From positions 1-48,565 of the forward strand of contig JAGYPB010000018.1 in the NCBI GenBank assembly GCA_018399135.1: DNA of 48,565 bases, written 5' to 3'. Source of the stretch: Deltaproteobacteria bacterium. GTDB lineage: Bacteria > Desulfobacterota > Desulfuromonadia > Desulfuromonadales > Geopsychrobacteraceae. Below the pieces are notes generated by a model that saw nothing but the letters and a program-made list of their open reading frames with translations, was not told the origin of the DNA and did no database searches. This document shows positions 7,590-18,095 of this stretch, piece after piece; the first letter of the stretch is position 1; each line of letters begins with the position of its first letter. The position numbers and the translations under genes are program-made.

Positions 7590-9482
7590 CTACTTGCCTT
7601 TTTTGCCAAAACCTGAAAACAACCCCTTATGCTGAGTACTTTGTTCGCGCCGCAGGTTCATCAGACGCAACTCCCGCAATGCTTCGGTACAATCGGGATT
7701 AGCCTGCACAGCCATTTCAAAGGATTTCACGGACTGGCGCTCCTGGCCCTGGGCCTGATAGACATAACCAAGATACAGATGGGTTTGATAAGAACCAGGG
7801 TTGAGTTCTCGTGCTGCCAGCAGAATCTCCATGGCCTGGTTACGTATGTCACTTTTTTCAGGGGCCGACTTGAACAGTGCCCAAGCGAAATTGTTCATAT
7901 ATTCCGGCTCTTCAGGACTTAATTCGACGGCCTTTTTCAACATGTTGGCCGCAGTAGAAAAACGTCTGACCCGGAGCAGCGCTATCCCCTCCTGATACGC
8001 GCTCTCGGCCTCGATCACCTGGTTGATGTCGATTTTCTTTTTAGGGCCGTTGATCAATTCATCAAGGTAGTCTGTACGGGTTACCGGGTCACTGAGCACC
8101 GTGTAGGCCTGGGTAATATACTGAAACATTTCATTAACCTTGATACTCATCTCGCGTGACAGGTCACTACCAAGATAGCGATCAGGATGGTATTCCTTGG
8201 CCAACTTATAGTAAGCACGGCGGATCGTTCCCGAGTCACTACTGCGATCAACTGCCAGTGCATCAAAATAGTTGGCATCCATAATCCGTTGGTAATCATT
8301 GAGGATCTTACGCCGCAGTTTTTCGTCGATCATGGCGATATCTGCGTCAACATGATCTTCGGCATCCCCTTGCTGCGGAGTGGCATGACGCTCAAGCATC
8401 TCAGAGATCAGCAGGGCAGCAATAAGTTTCTGCACTTCACGTCGGGCCAGGGGATGTTGTTCAAGAATATCCTGCAAACGTTTCTGCCCCTGACAGCTTT
8501 TTAAAACCTTCATGCCACGGTTGCCCAGATCGATATCCTGAAAACGATATTTTGGATTGGTGCTCTGGCACAGGTAGTCGGAAGCAAAGGGATAGAGAAA
8601 TTCGTCAATCTGCTTGATCGTCCAATAACGGTTAATTCCCTGCAGTATCAAAGAAGCCGGAGACAGGCGAATCTGGGTTACCCCTTTTTTGAAATTTTTA
8701 CCCGGCTCAAAATAAAGGGTGCCGTTACGCCAGGCAAAAGTCGACAGCAATTTTTCAGTGACCTGCCTCTCCAGCACTGTTTTGAGATCCTGCGGAGTCA
8801 ACAGACCCATCTGAATCAGGACTGTCCCCTGCAGACGGCCACTTTTTTTGCTGATTTCCACTGACTGGTCACAGTCAACCTGGGTGATCATTCCTTCCCT
8901 GACCAGCATCCTCCCCAGACATTCGCCAAGCACATTGGAGCGGGAAAACACCGGGTAGCCGCCTTTAATGTAGATAACCTTTTTGGCCTCACCATGATGC
9001 AGATGCAACAGCCCTGTCACTTTCTCTACATAGAGACGATGCAACTGGGTCGGAATGGTGAAATCAGAGATCGGCAGCACCTTGCTTTTAAGGGATTCGT
9101 TTTTTTGGGCTGCGTTGAAGACCCGTTCGAGCAGTTGTTGCAGGTCGATACCGGTGAAAGGTTTGAAAAGAAAATCATCGACACCATATTCCTCTTTAGC
9201 CGCTTTGATCTGTTCAGGGCTGTGGAAGGTAGTGGTAATCATCACCACCGGCAAGTCGCGGGTTTTTTCATGTTTACGCAGTGCCTGACAAATATTCGGA
9301 CCGGAAATTTCGGGCATATTGATATCAACCAACACCAGATCAAAGTCTTCGCTGAGCAACTTGCGCAGTCCCAGCGCGCCACGATCAACGGTTTCAACAT
9401 GAAAACCGGCTGCCGAGAGGGCTTGTTGCAGAAAATCTTTTAAGTCGCGGTCATCGTCAATAATAAGAATATTCTTACGCAT
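7590..9482 (-). CDS. Response regulator with DUF4388-like, DnaJ and TPR domains
   Basis: 630-residue multidomain protein. The N-terminal receiver domain (1-120) has phosphoacceptor D53 (LVDINMPE), acidic D10/D11 and K107. Residues 135-370 hold a DUF4388/PATAN-type region (VTGLLHLHHGEAKKVIYIKG and TFAWRNGTLYFEPG), a module common in deltaproteobacterial regulators. A J domain spans about 397-475 with the HPD motif at 432-434. The C-terminus (about 490-605) contains TPR repeats, with a basic tail. The J domain predicts DnaK recruitment, possibly under phosphorylation control; that is inference. The start at 9482 (MRKNILIIDDD) has AAGGA upstream. It is the last gene of the gat-mtnA-glnE string, 19 bp after glnE, and no histidine kinase is adjacent. 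Confidence 0.85.
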   Translation of the reverse strand: MRKNILIIDDDRDLKDFLQQALSAAGFHVETVDRGALGLRKLLSEDFDLVLVDINMPEISGPNICQALRKHEKTRDLPVVMITTTFHSPEQIKAAKEEYGVDDFLFKPFTGIDLQQLLERVFNAAQKNESLKSKVLPISDFTIPTQLHRLYVEKVTGLLHLHHGEAKKVIYIKGGYPVFSRSNVLGECLGRMLVREGMITQVDCDQSVEISKKSGRLQGTVLIQMGLLTPQDLKTVLERQVTEKLLSTFAWRNGTLYFEPGKNFKKGVTQIRLSPASLILQGINRYWTIKQIDEFLYPFASDYLCQSTNPKYRFQDIDLGNRGMKVLKSCQGQKRLQDILEQHPLARREVQKLIAALLISEMLERHATPQQGDAEDHVDADIAMIDEKLRRKILNDYQRIMDANYFDALAVDRSSDSGTIRRAYYKLAKEYHPDRYLGSDLSREMSIKVNEMFQYITQAYTVLSDPVTRTDYLDELINGPKKKIDINQVIEAESAYQEGIALLRVRRFSTAANMLKKAVELSPEEPEYMNNFAWALFKSAPEKSDIRNQAMEILLAARELNPGSYQTHLYLGYVYQAQGQERQSVKSFEMAVQANPDCTEALRELRLMNLRREQSTQHKGLFSGFGKKGK

Positions 9483-9501
9483 ATATCCGTTTCCTTGCTT
9501 T

Positions 9502-12500
9502 CTACGATGTCCCCAGGGGGTTAAGGTAAAGCTCCATACGCTGTCGGATGTCTTCGGTGATCCGCCGATAATCATCCATGAAAGCCTGCTCCGGCTTTAC
9601 TCCTGCGCCCCCATAACCAAGGCTTTTGGCAACTTTGCGAAAGTCCTTGCCGCGCATCGACAGTTCGTTGATCGACTGGTCATACAACAACCGTAACTTG
9701 TTTTCCAGTTGCCGCAAAAATTTGTAGCCACATATCAGGCCATCGGCATCGACCTGGGGCAACAGACCTTCGGCAGCAAAAACTTCCAGCAATTTAATGG
9801 TGTTCTGGATCCTTAACGCAGCAACATCGCCAGCATGCCGCAATTGAAGAAATTGTGCAATAAACTCAACATCAACCATACCGCCCCGACCAGTTTTAAT
9901 ATTCAGCAACTCGTCACTTTCGCGGGCAATTTCCTTTTCCATCCGCCGGCGTAAACGGTAAATTTCAGACTGCAGATTTTCAGGGAGCGGTCGGTCAAAA
10001 GTCAATTCATTAATCGTGTCTTGTACCCGCTGGATAAAATCAGCTGAGCCGGTCACGGCTCTGGCCTTGGTCATGGCTTGGCGCTCCCATGGCTGGGCAG
10101 ACTCCTGATGATAGCGTTTAAAGGCACTTAAACTGGTAACCAACGGTCCCTGGTTACCGGATGGACGCAGACGCGTGTCAATCTTATAAACAAATCCCTC
10201 GCGCGTCACCAGCGTGAGGATCGTGATGATGCGCTGCGCCAGCTTGGCGAAATATTCATGGTTGCTGATAGAACGAAAACGCTCAGGATCCGTTGCCTTA
10301 ACCGCTTGCGTCTGCCCTTCATCATGGTAAATAAAAATAATGTCGAGGTCGGAATGATAATTCAGTTCATGCCCCCCGAGCTTGCCCATGCCAATAACGG
10401 AAAACGCTGTTTCCTGGCTTGAATCGTCAGGGTTCCCACCAAAAGGCGCTCCAAAACGGACAACCAGCTCCTGGTGCGCAAGCCGCGCGGCATGTTCAAG
10501 GCACACCTCAGCTAAAAGAGATAACTGCCGGGCGATATCTTCCTGCTCAATACGACCATGAAGATCATTCAGGGCAATACGCAAAAATTCTTCGTTACGG
10601 AAACGACGCAGAACATCGAGGCGCCATTCAAAACCTTCTTCCTGCGCTAATTGTTCGCCTAGTTCTTCTTCCATCTGTTCACGAGTTTTGCTTTGTGTGC
10701 CATGGGAATCGAGCACCAGGGTATCGAGCAATTCGGGACGCTGAATAAATATCCGCGACAACAGCTGACTGGAACCGAACAGCGTCACCAGCAACTTGGC
10801 AATGGCTGGATTTTCAACCAGAAGCGAGAAAAAATAGCTGCGCGCTCGAATACTGTCGAGAAAAGCATCAAGGTTGTTCAGGGCCTGATCAGGGTTGGCA
10901 CAATCGAGAATTTCTCCAAGCAGCAAGGGTGCCAGCTTTTCCAGACAGCGGCGTGAACGACGCGTCATCCGCCGTGAGGGGCTGTCACCACGCAGCAGGT
11001 TCAATGTCTCAAAAGCCGCATCGGGGTTGGCAAATCCCTTTTCTTCAAGGAGATCCTTGACCAGATCAGGATCAGAATCATTTGCCAGAATAACTCCGAC
11101 CTCTGGACGTATCGGGGCGATATCAGCATCGGCCGAATGAAACAGCTCACGGAAAATCCCGTGCACCGCCTGACGGTGACGGTCTAGTTCTGTCCTGAAA
11201 GCCACAGCATCGGCACAACCACAGCGCCGCGCCAGAACGGTCATGGCACGTTCAGTCTCAGGCAACGAATGGGTCTGCTGTTCCTGCACCATCTGGATCC
11301 GGTGCTCAACAGTGCGCAAAAAACGATAAGCATCCGTCAGACGTTGTGCGTCTGTTGTGCTGATCATCTCCTCCTGCGCTAACAATTGAATGGTTTTAAG
11401 GGAGTTGCGCTGCTGCAGTTGCGGGCGCGAACCGGCATTGACCAGCTGCAGCGCCTGGACAAAAAATTCGATTTCACGAATGCCACCCTGACCCAGCTTG
11501 AGATTAAGCTGCTCATGCTGCTGGCGGTCGAGGCTGGCGTTGATCTTCTGCTTCATCACCTTGATATCTTCGATCATGCCGAAATCAAGGTGACGCCTGA
11601 AGATAAAAGGCTTGAGGCGCTTAAGCAATTCATTGCCAACCGCGATAGAGCCGGCCACCGACCGCGCCTTGAGCATTGCTGCACGCTCCCAGCTCTGTCC
11701 CCAGGATTCATAGTAAATCTCGGCACCATCAAGGGAGACGGCCAAATCACCGCTGTTTCCTTCGGGGCGCAAACGGGTATCGACACGAAAAACGAAACCA
11801 TCTTCGGTCACCTGGTGCAGGGCGCGGGTGATCATTTCCGCCAGTTTGACAAAATAACGATGCAGACTGATCTGCTCGCCGCGCCGGCCACCGCTGGTTT
11901 CTCCGCGGGTAGATGAATAACAATAGATCAGGTCGATATCAGAAGAAAAATTCAGCTCGCGCCCACCGAATTTGCCCATCCCAAGAATGGCCATACCCGC
12001 TTCCGTGCTTTCTCCATCATTATTCTGCTGCAACGGCTGACCGTACTCCGCCTGCAATTGCAGACGGCAGACGTCGTAAGCGCGCTGCAACGCTGCTGCC
12101 GCCAGATCGGATAGTTCGGCCATCACCTCTTCCAGCGTTGCCAGACCGCACAGATCACGAGCGGCGATGCGCAACACCTGCCTGGCCTTGTAACGCCGCA
12201 AACCCGCTTTGAGTTGAGAAAAATCGACATCATCAGCAATCAGCTCACCCAGATCTACCAGCATACCAGCTTCGCTACGACAGCTATCGATGGCGCCGTC
12301 AACCAGAAGGTAAGTGAAATACTGGTGATGACGACACAGGATAGCGGTAAGGAAGGGAGAACCGCCGAGCAGGGTCAACAGCTGCAAACGCCGATGCGGA
12401 TCAGCGACGATTTTCAGCAGGACCTCGGGCTCAAGAATATCAAAAAGGCGTTCGAGGTTATTCAGCGCGGCATCCGGATCAGCTGTCTGTAGTGTGTCAG

Positions 12501-12675
12501 CAAGCGTAGCCGCCAACAAGTCACGATCCGCCAAGTGCCCATCGAGCAGGCGCAGGTTGGTGGCCAGGCGTTCCCCATCACACAAAGGCAGGTTCGAACA
12601 CCAGTCGATCAGCTCGGACGCGGTGCGGTCCAGCCTGTGCAGACCGGTAGCAATGTCGTGCTGATCGACGCTCAT
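9502..12675 (-). CDS. glnE: Glutamine synthetase adenylyltransferase/adenylyl-removing enzyme
   Basis: Bifunctional enzyme that adenylylates and deadenylylates glutamine synthetase in response to nitrogen status through PII. At 1057 residues it is slightly longer than the common length of about 950. Both nucleotidyltransferase halves are present. The N-terminal adenylyl-removing half has GMGKFGGRELNFSSDIDLIY with metal-binding SDID at about 245-248. The C-terminal adenylylating half has GMGKLGGHELNYHSDLDIIF at about 745-765. The PII-uridylyltransferase-like helical segments after each half are recognisable (KLGQGGIREIEFFVQ and KTGRGGMVDVEFIAQ). It follows mtnA by 26 bp. No glnA, glnB or glnD is in the window. 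Confidence 0.96.
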   Translation of the reverse strand: MSVDQHDIATGLHRLDRTASELIDWCSNLPLCDGERLATNLRLLDGHLADRDLLAATLADTLQTADPDAALNNLERLFDILEPEVLLKIVADPHRRLQLLTLLGGSPFLTAILCRHHQYFTYLLVDGAIDSCRSEAGMLVDLGELIADDVDFSQLKAGLRRYKARQVLRIAARDLCGLATLEEVMAELSDLAAAALQRAYDVCRLQLQAEYGQPLQQNNDGESTEAGMAILGMGKFGGRELNFSSDIDLIYCYSSTRGETSGGRRGEQISLHRYFVKLAEMITRALHQVTEDGFVFRVDTRLRPEGNSGDLAVSLDGAEIYYESWGQSWERAAMLKARSVAGSIAVGNELLKRLKPFIFRRHLDFGMIEDIKVMKQKINASLDRQQHEQLNLKLGQGGIREIEFFVQALQLVNAGSRPQLQQRNSLKTIQLLAQEEMISTTDAQRLTDAYRFLRTVEHRIQMVQEQQTHSLPETERAMTVLARRCGCADAVAFRTELDRHRQAVHGIFRELFHSADADIAPIRPEVGVILANDSDPDLVKDLLEEKGFANPDAAFETLNLLRGDSPSRRMTRRSRRCLEKLAPLLLGEILDCANPDQALNNLDAFLDSIRARSYFFSLLVENPAIAKLLVTLFGSSQLLSRIFIQRPELLDTLVLDSHGTQSKTREQMEEELGEQLAQEEGFEWRLDVLRRFRNEEFLRIALNDLHGRIEQEDIARQLSLLAEVCLEHAARLAHQELVVRFGAPFGGNPDDSSQETAFSVIGMGKLGGHELNYHSDLDIIFIYHDEGQTQAVKATDPERFRSISNHEYFAKLAQRIITILTLVTREGFVYKIDTRLRPSGNQGPLVTSLSAFKRYHQESAQPWERQAMTKARAVTGSADFIQRVQDTINELTFDRPLPENLQSEIYRLRRRMEKEIARESDELLNIKTGRGGMVDVEFIAQFLQLRHAGDVAALRIQNTIKLLEVFAAEGLLPQVDADGLICGYKFLRQLENKLRLLYDQSINELSMRGKDFRKVAKSLGYGGAGVKPEQAFMDDYRRITEDIRQRMELYLNPLGTS

Positions 12676-12701
12676 GCCTGTTGCTCCTTTGGTTTTAAAC
12701 G

Positions 12702-13760
12702 TTAGAAGAGTTGCTGTAAGCCGCTTTTGTAATTGCCGCTAACGACGCCGCTTTCAGTGATGATGGCCGTGATCAGTCGCGCCGGTGTCACGTCGAAAGC
12801 CGGGTTGCGCACGGCAATCCCTTCGGGTGCCAGGGCTCTATTACCGATATGAGTCACTTCGCGGGCATCACGCTCTTCAATCGGAATCAGGCTGCCGTCA
12901 GTCAGGCGCAGATCAATAGTTGAACGCGGTGCTGCCACATAAAAAGGGATATTGTGTTCTCGTGCCAGTACCGCCACCGTATAAGTGCCGATCTTGTTGG
13001 CGACATCACCATTGGCGGCAATCCGATCGGCGCCGACGATCACACAGTCGATCTCCCCTTGCTGCATCAGATAGCCGGCCATATTGTCGCAGATCAGGGT
13101 CACGGGAATGCCATCGCGCTGCAACTCCCAGGCGGTCAAACGGGAACCCTGTAGAAAAGGGCGGGTTTCATCGGCAATCACCGTGAGCTTGTTCCCCGCC
13201 GCGACTGCAGCACGAATCACACCGAGGGCGGTACCATAGCCGCCGGTAGCCAGGGCCCCGGCGTTACAGTGGGTCAGTACGCGGGCCTGATCAGGAATTA
13301 ACGGCGCACCGTGGCGTCCAATCTTGCGGTTGATCTGCTCATCTTCCTGAGTGATGGCAAGAGCTTCATACTCAAGACCGATTTTCAACTCAAAGACGCT
13401 GCGATCAAGATTGGCCTCAGCAAAACGCTGCATCCGCTCCAGTGCCCACGACAGATTCACTGCCGTTGGCCGACTGGCGGCAAGATGAGCACAGCGCTGT
13501 TGAAATTCAGCATAGAACTCCTGGCTCGATTCGCTTTCGATATCCCGCGCCGCAAACCAGGCACCAATAGCAGCAGCAATACCGATGGCCGGCGCGCCAC
13601 GCACGACCATCGTGCGAATCGCCTCGGCAACGTCTTCATCACTGTCGTAGTCAAGCCACACTTCCTGCCCCGGTAACAGCCGCTGATCGAGCATCTGGCA
13701 CTTGCCGGCAACAAAACGGATGGGACGGATGATACTGGGATCGATATGACAACTGGTCAT
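12702..13760 (-). CDS. mtnA: S-methyl-5-thioribose-1-phosphate isomerase
   Basis: Methionine-salvage enzyme converting 5-methylthioribose-1-phosphate to 5-methylthioribulose-1-phosphate. It has the family length (352 residues) and the two catalytic motifs: C165 in [18 protein letters not shown] and D245 in [20 protein letters not shown]. The N-terminal [13 protein letters not shown] block is also present. It belongs to the eIF2B-like fold, but the cysteine-bearing motif separates MtnA from translation-factor subunits. AAGGAA precedes the ATG. It sits between gatB (15 bp) and glnE (26 bp). No other methionine-salvage gene is visible. Confidence 0.95.
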   Translation of the reverse strand: MTSCHIDPSIIRPIRFVAGKCQMLDQRLLPGQEVWLDYDSDEDVAEAIRTMVVRGAPAIGIAAAIGAWFAARDIESESSQEFYAEFQQRCAHLAASRPTAVNLSWALERMQRFAEANLDRSVFELKIGLEYEALAITQEDEQINRKIGRHGAPLIPDQARVLTHCNAGALATGGYGTALGVIRAAVAAGNKLTVIADETRPFLQGSRLTAWELQRDGIPVTLICDNMAGYLMQQGEIDCVIVGADRIAANGDVANKIGTYTVAVLAREHNIPFYVAAPRSTIDLRLTDGSLIPIEERDAREVTHIGNRALAPEGIAVRNPAFDVTPARLITAIITESGVVSGNYKSGLQQLF

Positions 13761-13775
13761 GATGGTTCCTTTCCC

Positions 13776-15212
13776 TTAAGCCGACAAACGTTCTTTCAAC
13801 AATTGATTCACCAGTCCCGGATTTGCCTTGCCCTTGCTCGCCTTCATCACCTGGCCGACAAAAAATCCCATCAGCTTGTCCTTGCCCCCCTGGTATTCCG
13901 CTACTTCCGTTGGGTTGGCAGCAATCACCTCATCAATAATGGCATCAAGGGCGCCGCTATCACTGACCTGCTTCAGCCCTTTTTCAGCGATCACTTCGTC
14001 GGCGCTTTTGCCGCTTTGCCAGATGGTAGTGAAGACCGTTTTGGCCATCTTGCCGGAGATGGTGTTATCCTCAATGCGCTTGAGAATTCCGGCCAGCAAT
14101 GTGGGCGTCACCGGACAGTCGACAATAGCGACATCGTTTTCCTTGACGGCACCGAGCACCTCCCCCATCACCCAATTGGAGCAAAGTTTCGGATTCTTGT
14201 GCAGCACGACCAGTGCGTCGAAATACTCGGCCACAGGACGTTCCGCCGCCAGCACCGCAGCATCGTAAGCAGGCAGCCCCAGGGCCTCTTCGTAACGCTG
14301 ACGTTTCTGCCCCGGCAGTTCCGGCAGGGCGGCGCGAACCTCGTCAATCCAGACGTCGGAAACCTCCAGCGGGAGCAGATCGGGGTCGGGAAAATAGCGA
14401 TAATCGTGGGCCTGTTCCTTGCCGCGCATGGAGCGGGTCACCCCGGCATCGGGATCAAACAGCCGCGTCTCCTGAATCACCTTGCCGCCGTCCTCGATCA
14501 ATTCGATCTGGCGTTCCACTTCGAAATCGATGGCCTGTTTGATAAAGCGGAAGGAGTTGAGGTTTTTCAGTTCTGCGCGGGTGCCCAACTCGACCTGACC
14601 GACAGGACGGACCGAGACGTTGGCATCACAGCGAAACGATCCTTCCTCCATGTTACCATCACACACCCCTAAGTAAACGACGATCTGATGGAGCTGTTTC
14701 AGATAGGCAATAGCCTCGGCCGCACTGCGCATATCCGGCTCCGACACCACTTCGAGTAAAGGAGTACAGGCGCGATTCAGATCGACCAGTGAACCGGCGC
14801 TGGAGCCATGAAGCAACTTGCCGGCATCCTCTTCCATGTGGATGCGGGTAATACCAACGCGTTTGGCAGCGAACTCCTCACCACCGATATCAAGCCAGCC
14901 ATGCTCGCAGATCGGCAGTTCAAACTGGGATATCTGATAGCCCTTTGGCAGATCGGGATAAAAATAGTTTTTCCGGGCAAAGATGGAATACGGGGCGATC
15001 CGACAGTTGGTGGCCAGACCGGCTTTGATGGCGGCGTTAACCACTTCCCGATTAAGAACCGGGAGCGCGCCCGGCAAGCCGAGACAGACCGGACAGGTCT
15101 GACTGTTAGGTGCCTGGCCAAAGGCGGTGGAACAGCCACAGAAGATCTTGGTGGCGGTGGTCAACTGGACATGAACTTCCAGACCGATAACGGTTTCGTA
15201 GCGAGTATTCAT
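13776..15212 (-). CDS. gatB: Asp-tRNA(Asn)/Glu-tRNA(Gln) amidotransferase subunit B
   Basis: tRNA-binding and phosphorylating subunit of the GatCAB amidotransferase, which makes Gln-tRNA and/or Asn-tRNA from mischarged precursors. At 478 residues it is full length. It has the start [13 protein letters not shown], the zinc-site region [11 protein letters not shown]...[27 protein letters not shown], and a C-terminal YqeY-like tail ending [13 protein letters not shown]. gatC, gatA and gatB lie in order on one strand. A tRNA-Asn gene elsewhere in the window is a potential substrate. Confidence 0.97.
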   Translation of the reverse strand: MNTRYETVIGLEVHVQLTTATKIFCGCSTAFGQAPNSQTCPVCLGLPGALPVLNREVVNAAIKAGLATNCRIAPYSIFARKNYFYPDLPKGYQISQFELPICEHGWLDIGGEEFAAKRVGITRIHMEEDAGKLLHGSSAGSLVDLNRACTPLLEVVSEPDMRSAAEAIAYLKQLHQIVVYLGVCDGNMEEGSFRCDANVSVRPVGQVELGTRAELKNLNSFRFIKQAIDFEVERQIELIEDGGKVIQETRLFDPDAGVTRSMRGKEQAHDYRYFPDPDLLPLEVSDVWIDEVRAALPELPGQKRQRYEEALGLPAYDAAVLAAERPVAEYFDALVVLHKNPKLCSNWVMGEVLGAVKENDVAIVDCPVTPTLLAGILKRIEDNTISGKMAKTVFTTIWQSGKSADEVIAEKGLKQVSDSGALDAIIDEVIAANPTEVAEYQGGKDKLMGFFVGQVMKASKGKANPGLVNQLLKERLSA

Positions 15213-15263
15213 CAGGTTCCCCTGTTGTGTTTAGCGGTTGACACCTAAAATCAGCACAGCGGC

Positions 15264-16721
15264 TTACAATACCGGCTGGCGGGTATGCCAGTCGGTGGCC
15301 TGCTCAAAAGCCCAGGCCGTCTGCAACATCTCCCCTTCACCAAAAGGCTTGCCGATCAACTGCAGACCGATGGGCATCCCGGCAGCGTCAAAGCCACAGG
15401 GAAGGCTCATGGCGCAGGTACCGGCAAGGTTGGCGGGAATGGTGAAGATGTCGGACAAATACATCTGCAGCGGATCGTCTGTTTTTTCGCCGATTTTAAA
15501 TGCCGCTGTTGGCGCCACCGGCGTCAGCAACAGATCAACCTGTTCAAAAACATTATGAAAATCCTGACGGATCAGAGTACGAACTTTCTGCGCTTTGAGA
15601 TAGTAGGCATCGTAGTACCCTGATGAAAGAGCGTAGGTGCCGAGCATGATACGGCGCTTGACCTCGGCACCGAAGCCGGCGCTGCGGGTCTGCTGATACA
15701 TATCAATCAGGCCACCACCGCTACTGTGACGCACACCAAAACGGACGCCATCGTAACGGGCAAGATTACTTGAGGCCTCGGCCGTTGCAATCAGATAGTA
15801 ACAGGCGACTGAGTAATCGGTATGGGGCAGACTGACCGGCACCAGTTCGGCACCCAGCCGACGATAGACCTCGATCGCATCATCAACCGCCCGTTTCACC
15901 TCGGGATCCAGCCCTTCAATAAAATACTCGCGCGGCAGACCGATTTTTTTGCCGGTGACACCGTCTCGCAGGTGCGCCTGATAGTCGGGCACCGGACAAT
16001 CAACGGAGGTTGAATCACGTGGGTCGTAACCGGCAATAGCTTCCAGCAACAGGGCGCAATCATCAACCGTGCGGGTAATCGGGCCGACCTGGTCAAGGGA
16101 GGAAGCAAAGGCAATGACACCGTAACGCGACACCCGCCCGTAGGTCGGCTTAAGTCCAACCACCCCGCAATGGGCCGCCGGCTGACGGATGGATCCGCCG
16201 GTATCGGTTCCCAGGGCAGCTACTACCTGGCCGGCAGCAACAGCAACGGCACTGCCACCGGAAGATCCACCGGGTACATGGTTTTTATCCCAGGGATTGC
16301 GGCACACCCCGGCGGCGCTGGTCTCGTTTGAACTGCCCATGGCAAATTCATCCATATTGAGCTTGCCGACAATCACCGCGCCCTGCGCACGCAGGCGTTC
16401 CACTACCGTGGCATCATAAACCGGCACATAGTTGTCGAGAATCTTTGATCCACAGGTCGTACGCACCCCCTTGGTGCTGAAGATATCCTTCAATCCCAGC
16501 GGGATTCCGGTCAAGGTGGCGGCGCTGCCGGCACTCAGCCGGGCATCAGCTGCCGTCGCATCCTGAAAAGCGCTGTCGTCGCAGCGGGTGATAAAAGCAT
16601 TGAGCTGGTTATCAGTATTGTTGATGCGCTCAACACACTGCCGGGTCGCCGCAACAGCGGTTGTGCGTTGCGCCTGCAGCTCCTTACCCAAGCTGCTGAT
16701 GGTAAACTGTGACTCTGACAT
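15264..16721 (-). CDS. gatA: Asp-tRNA(Asn)/Glu-tRNA(Gln) amidotransferase subunit A
   Basis: Amidase subunit that releases ammonia from glutamine for GatB. Amidase-signature triad residues are K78 (GLKDIF), S153 (GGSSGGS) and S177 ([10 protein letters not shown]), at nearly the same positions as in characterised GatA proteins. 485 residues, full length. AGGAG lies about 11 bases before the ATG. It lies 30 bp after gatC and 51 bp before gatB. Confidence 0.97.
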   Translation of the reverse strand: MSESQFTISSLGKELQAQRTTAVAATRQCVERINNTDNQLNAFITRCDDSAFQDATAADARLSAGSAATLTGIPLGLKDIFSTKGVRTTCGSKILDNYVPVYDATVVERLRAQGAVIVGKLNMDEFAMGSSNETSAAGVCRNPWDKNHVPGGSSGGSAVAVAAGQVVAALGTDTGGSIRQPAAHCGVVGLKPTYGRVSRYGVIAFASSLDQVGPITRTVDDCALLLEAIAGYDPRDSTSVDCPVPDYQAHLRDGVTGKKIGLPREYFIEGLDPEVKRAVDDAIEVYRRLGAELVPVSLPHTDYSVACYYLIATAEASSNLARYDGVRFGVRHSSGGGLIDMYQQTRSAGFGAEVKRRIMLGTYALSSGYYDAYYLKAQKVRTLIRQDFHNVFEQVDLLLTPVAPTAAFKIGEKTDDPLQMYLSDIFTIPANLAGTCAMSLPCGFDAAGMPIGLQLIGKPFGEGEMLQTAWAFEQATDWHTRQPVL

Positions 16722-16751
16722 AAATTTTTGTTCTCCTTCGACCCTGTCCGC

Positions 16752-17039
16752 TTATTCAATAACCCGTGGCACCTGGAAACACCCATCCGTCCCTTGCGGT
16801 GCATTGGCCAGAGCTGCCGCACTCCCGCTAGAGGGGATCACCTGATCGCCACGAAACGCATTGGCCATAGGTACCGCATGGGCGGTCGGCACAATAGCAT
16901 CGGTATCAAGCTCATTAAGTTTATCGACATAACCCAACATCGCATCCATCTTCCCGGTCATGGTCTTCAGTTCCTCCGGGGTCAGGGACAGTCGCGCCAG
17001 GCCGGCGACGTAAGCAACATCCTGTTCACTAATCTTCAT
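16752..17039 (-). CDS. gatC: Asp-tRNA(Asn)/Glu-tRNA(Gln) amidotransferase subunit C
   Basis: Small 95-residue subunit that wraps and stabilises GatA. The start at 17039 (MKISEQDVAYVAGLARLSLT) follows AGAGAGG; the frame continues upstream to 17135 only because a REP palindrome happens to be open, and that extension is not coding. The C-terminal part (MANAFRGDQV...GCFQVPRVIE) is family-typical. It is the first gene of the gatCAB-mtnA-glnE-regulator string, so a promoter is expected in 17040-17222, where no clear -35/-10 pair was seen. Confidence 0.95.
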   Translation of the reverse strand: MKISEQDVAYVAGLARLSLTPEELKTMTGKMDAMLGYVDKLNELDTDAIVPTAHAVPMANAFRGDQVIPSSGSAAALANAPQGTDGCFQVPRVIE

Positions 17040-17085
17040 AAAACCTCTCTGGTTGGGTTGGTCATAAAAAACGGTTTTGATCGTC

Positions 17086-17105
17086 ATTCCCGCACAGGCG
17101 GGAAT
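17086..17105. repeat. REP-like palindrome ATTCCCGC/GCGGGAAT
   Basis: Perfect 8-bp inverted repeat with an ACAG loop, preceded by GTC and followed by CCAG. The form GTCATTCCCGC...GCGGGAATCC is a very common proteobacterial REP sequence. It lies about 47 bp upstream of the gatC start, between the mrp stop and gatC, where it may separate two transcription units. Only one copy is in the window. Confidence 0.7.
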
Positions 17106-17222
17106 CCAGACTGTCACAGCAGGGATCCCCGACAAAAACTCCCAGGGAGGACTGACTTCTTATTCACTGGCACAAAAACACCTTTGCAAACTCGGCAAAA
17201 TAGCACTCTGACCATGACGACA

Positions 17223-18095
17223 TCAAGCCGCATCCGTAGTGAATTTGATCACTGCTGCAGCAACCTTGGCCAGAGCTTTACTCCCTGCCGCATCAGGATG
17301 ACTGATGATATGCGGCTCACCGGCATCACCGGCAATCACCACCTCGGGGTCGAGAGGTACCTGAGCAAGCAGGGTAACGCCGGTTTTATCCGCCAGGCCG
17401 GCTGCACCCCCCTGTTTAAAAATAGGGGACGACTCACCACAGTGGGGGCAGATAAAACCACTCATATTCTCCACCAGCCCCACCACCGGTAGTTTCAGTT
17501 CACGACAGAAACTCAAGGATTTTTCCACATCGGTCAGCGCCACATCCTGAGGGGTGGTCACTACCACAGCGGCGCTCTTATTGCCCAGCAACTGCACCGC
17601 ACTTAAGGGCTCATCGCCGGTGCCGGGCGGACAGTCAAGGAGAAGAAAATCAAGATCTCCCCACACCACATCAGCCAGCAACTGCTGAATAGCACCGTGC
17701 TTCATCGGCCCGCGCATAATGGTGGCACTGCCGTCACCGGGTAACAACAGCCCCAACGACATCAATTTGACACCGTGCACTTCAAGAGGATGAATCCCTT
17801 CTTCGTCCATTACCGGACGCTCACCGCGTACCCCGAACATGATTGGCAAGCTCGGCCCGTGCAGATCGATATCGAGCAGTCCGACTTTTTTTCCAGCCTG
17901 GGCCAGCGCCAGCGCCAGATTCACTGCTGTGGTGCTTTTTCCTACCCCACCCTTACCTGACATAACGACAATTTTCTGTTTTACCGTACACATGCGCAAC
18001 GCCAGCGCGTTTTGCATTTGTTGTTGCTGATCCTGGGGGTTGCCCGGCTGTTTAACCGAACAACTGCTGTCCTGACAACTATCACAGTGACTCAT
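17223..18095 (-). CDS. Mrp/NBP35-type iron-sulfur cluster carrier ATPase
   Basis: P-loop ATPase of the Mrp/ApbC/NBP35 family, which carries and transfers iron-sulfur clusters. The deviant Walker A GKGGVGKST is at residues 47-55, with DLHGPSLPIMFG and LLLDCPPGTGDE following. A C-terminal CPHC motif (FICPHCGESS) is the expected cluster site. The N-terminus MSHCDSCQDSSC carries three more cysteines, like NBP35 and archaeal/delta forms rather than enterobacterial Mrp. The start at 18095 follows GGGAG. Its first 14 bp overlap the 3' end of the upstream regulator gene, so translation is probably coupled. Confidence 0.92.
   Translation of the reverse strand: MSHCDSCQDSSCSVKQPGNPQDQQQQMQNALALRMCTVKQKIVVMSGKGGVGKSTTAVNLALALAQAGKKVGLLDIDLHGPSLPIMFGVRGERPVMDEEGIHPLEVHGVKLMSLGLLLPGDGSATIMRGPMKHGAIQQLLADVVWGDLDFLLLDCPPGTGDEPLSAVQLLGNKSAAVVVTTPQDVALTDVEKSLSFCRELKLPVVGLVENMSGFICPHCGESSPIFKQGGAAGLADKTGVTLLAQVPLDPEVVIAGDAGEPHIISHPDAAGSKALAKVAAAVIKFTTDAA

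Noticed and set aside
17040..17135. N-terminal extension of gatC
   Set aside because: The extension is encoded by the REP palindrome and precedes the conserved GatC start with its ribosome site.
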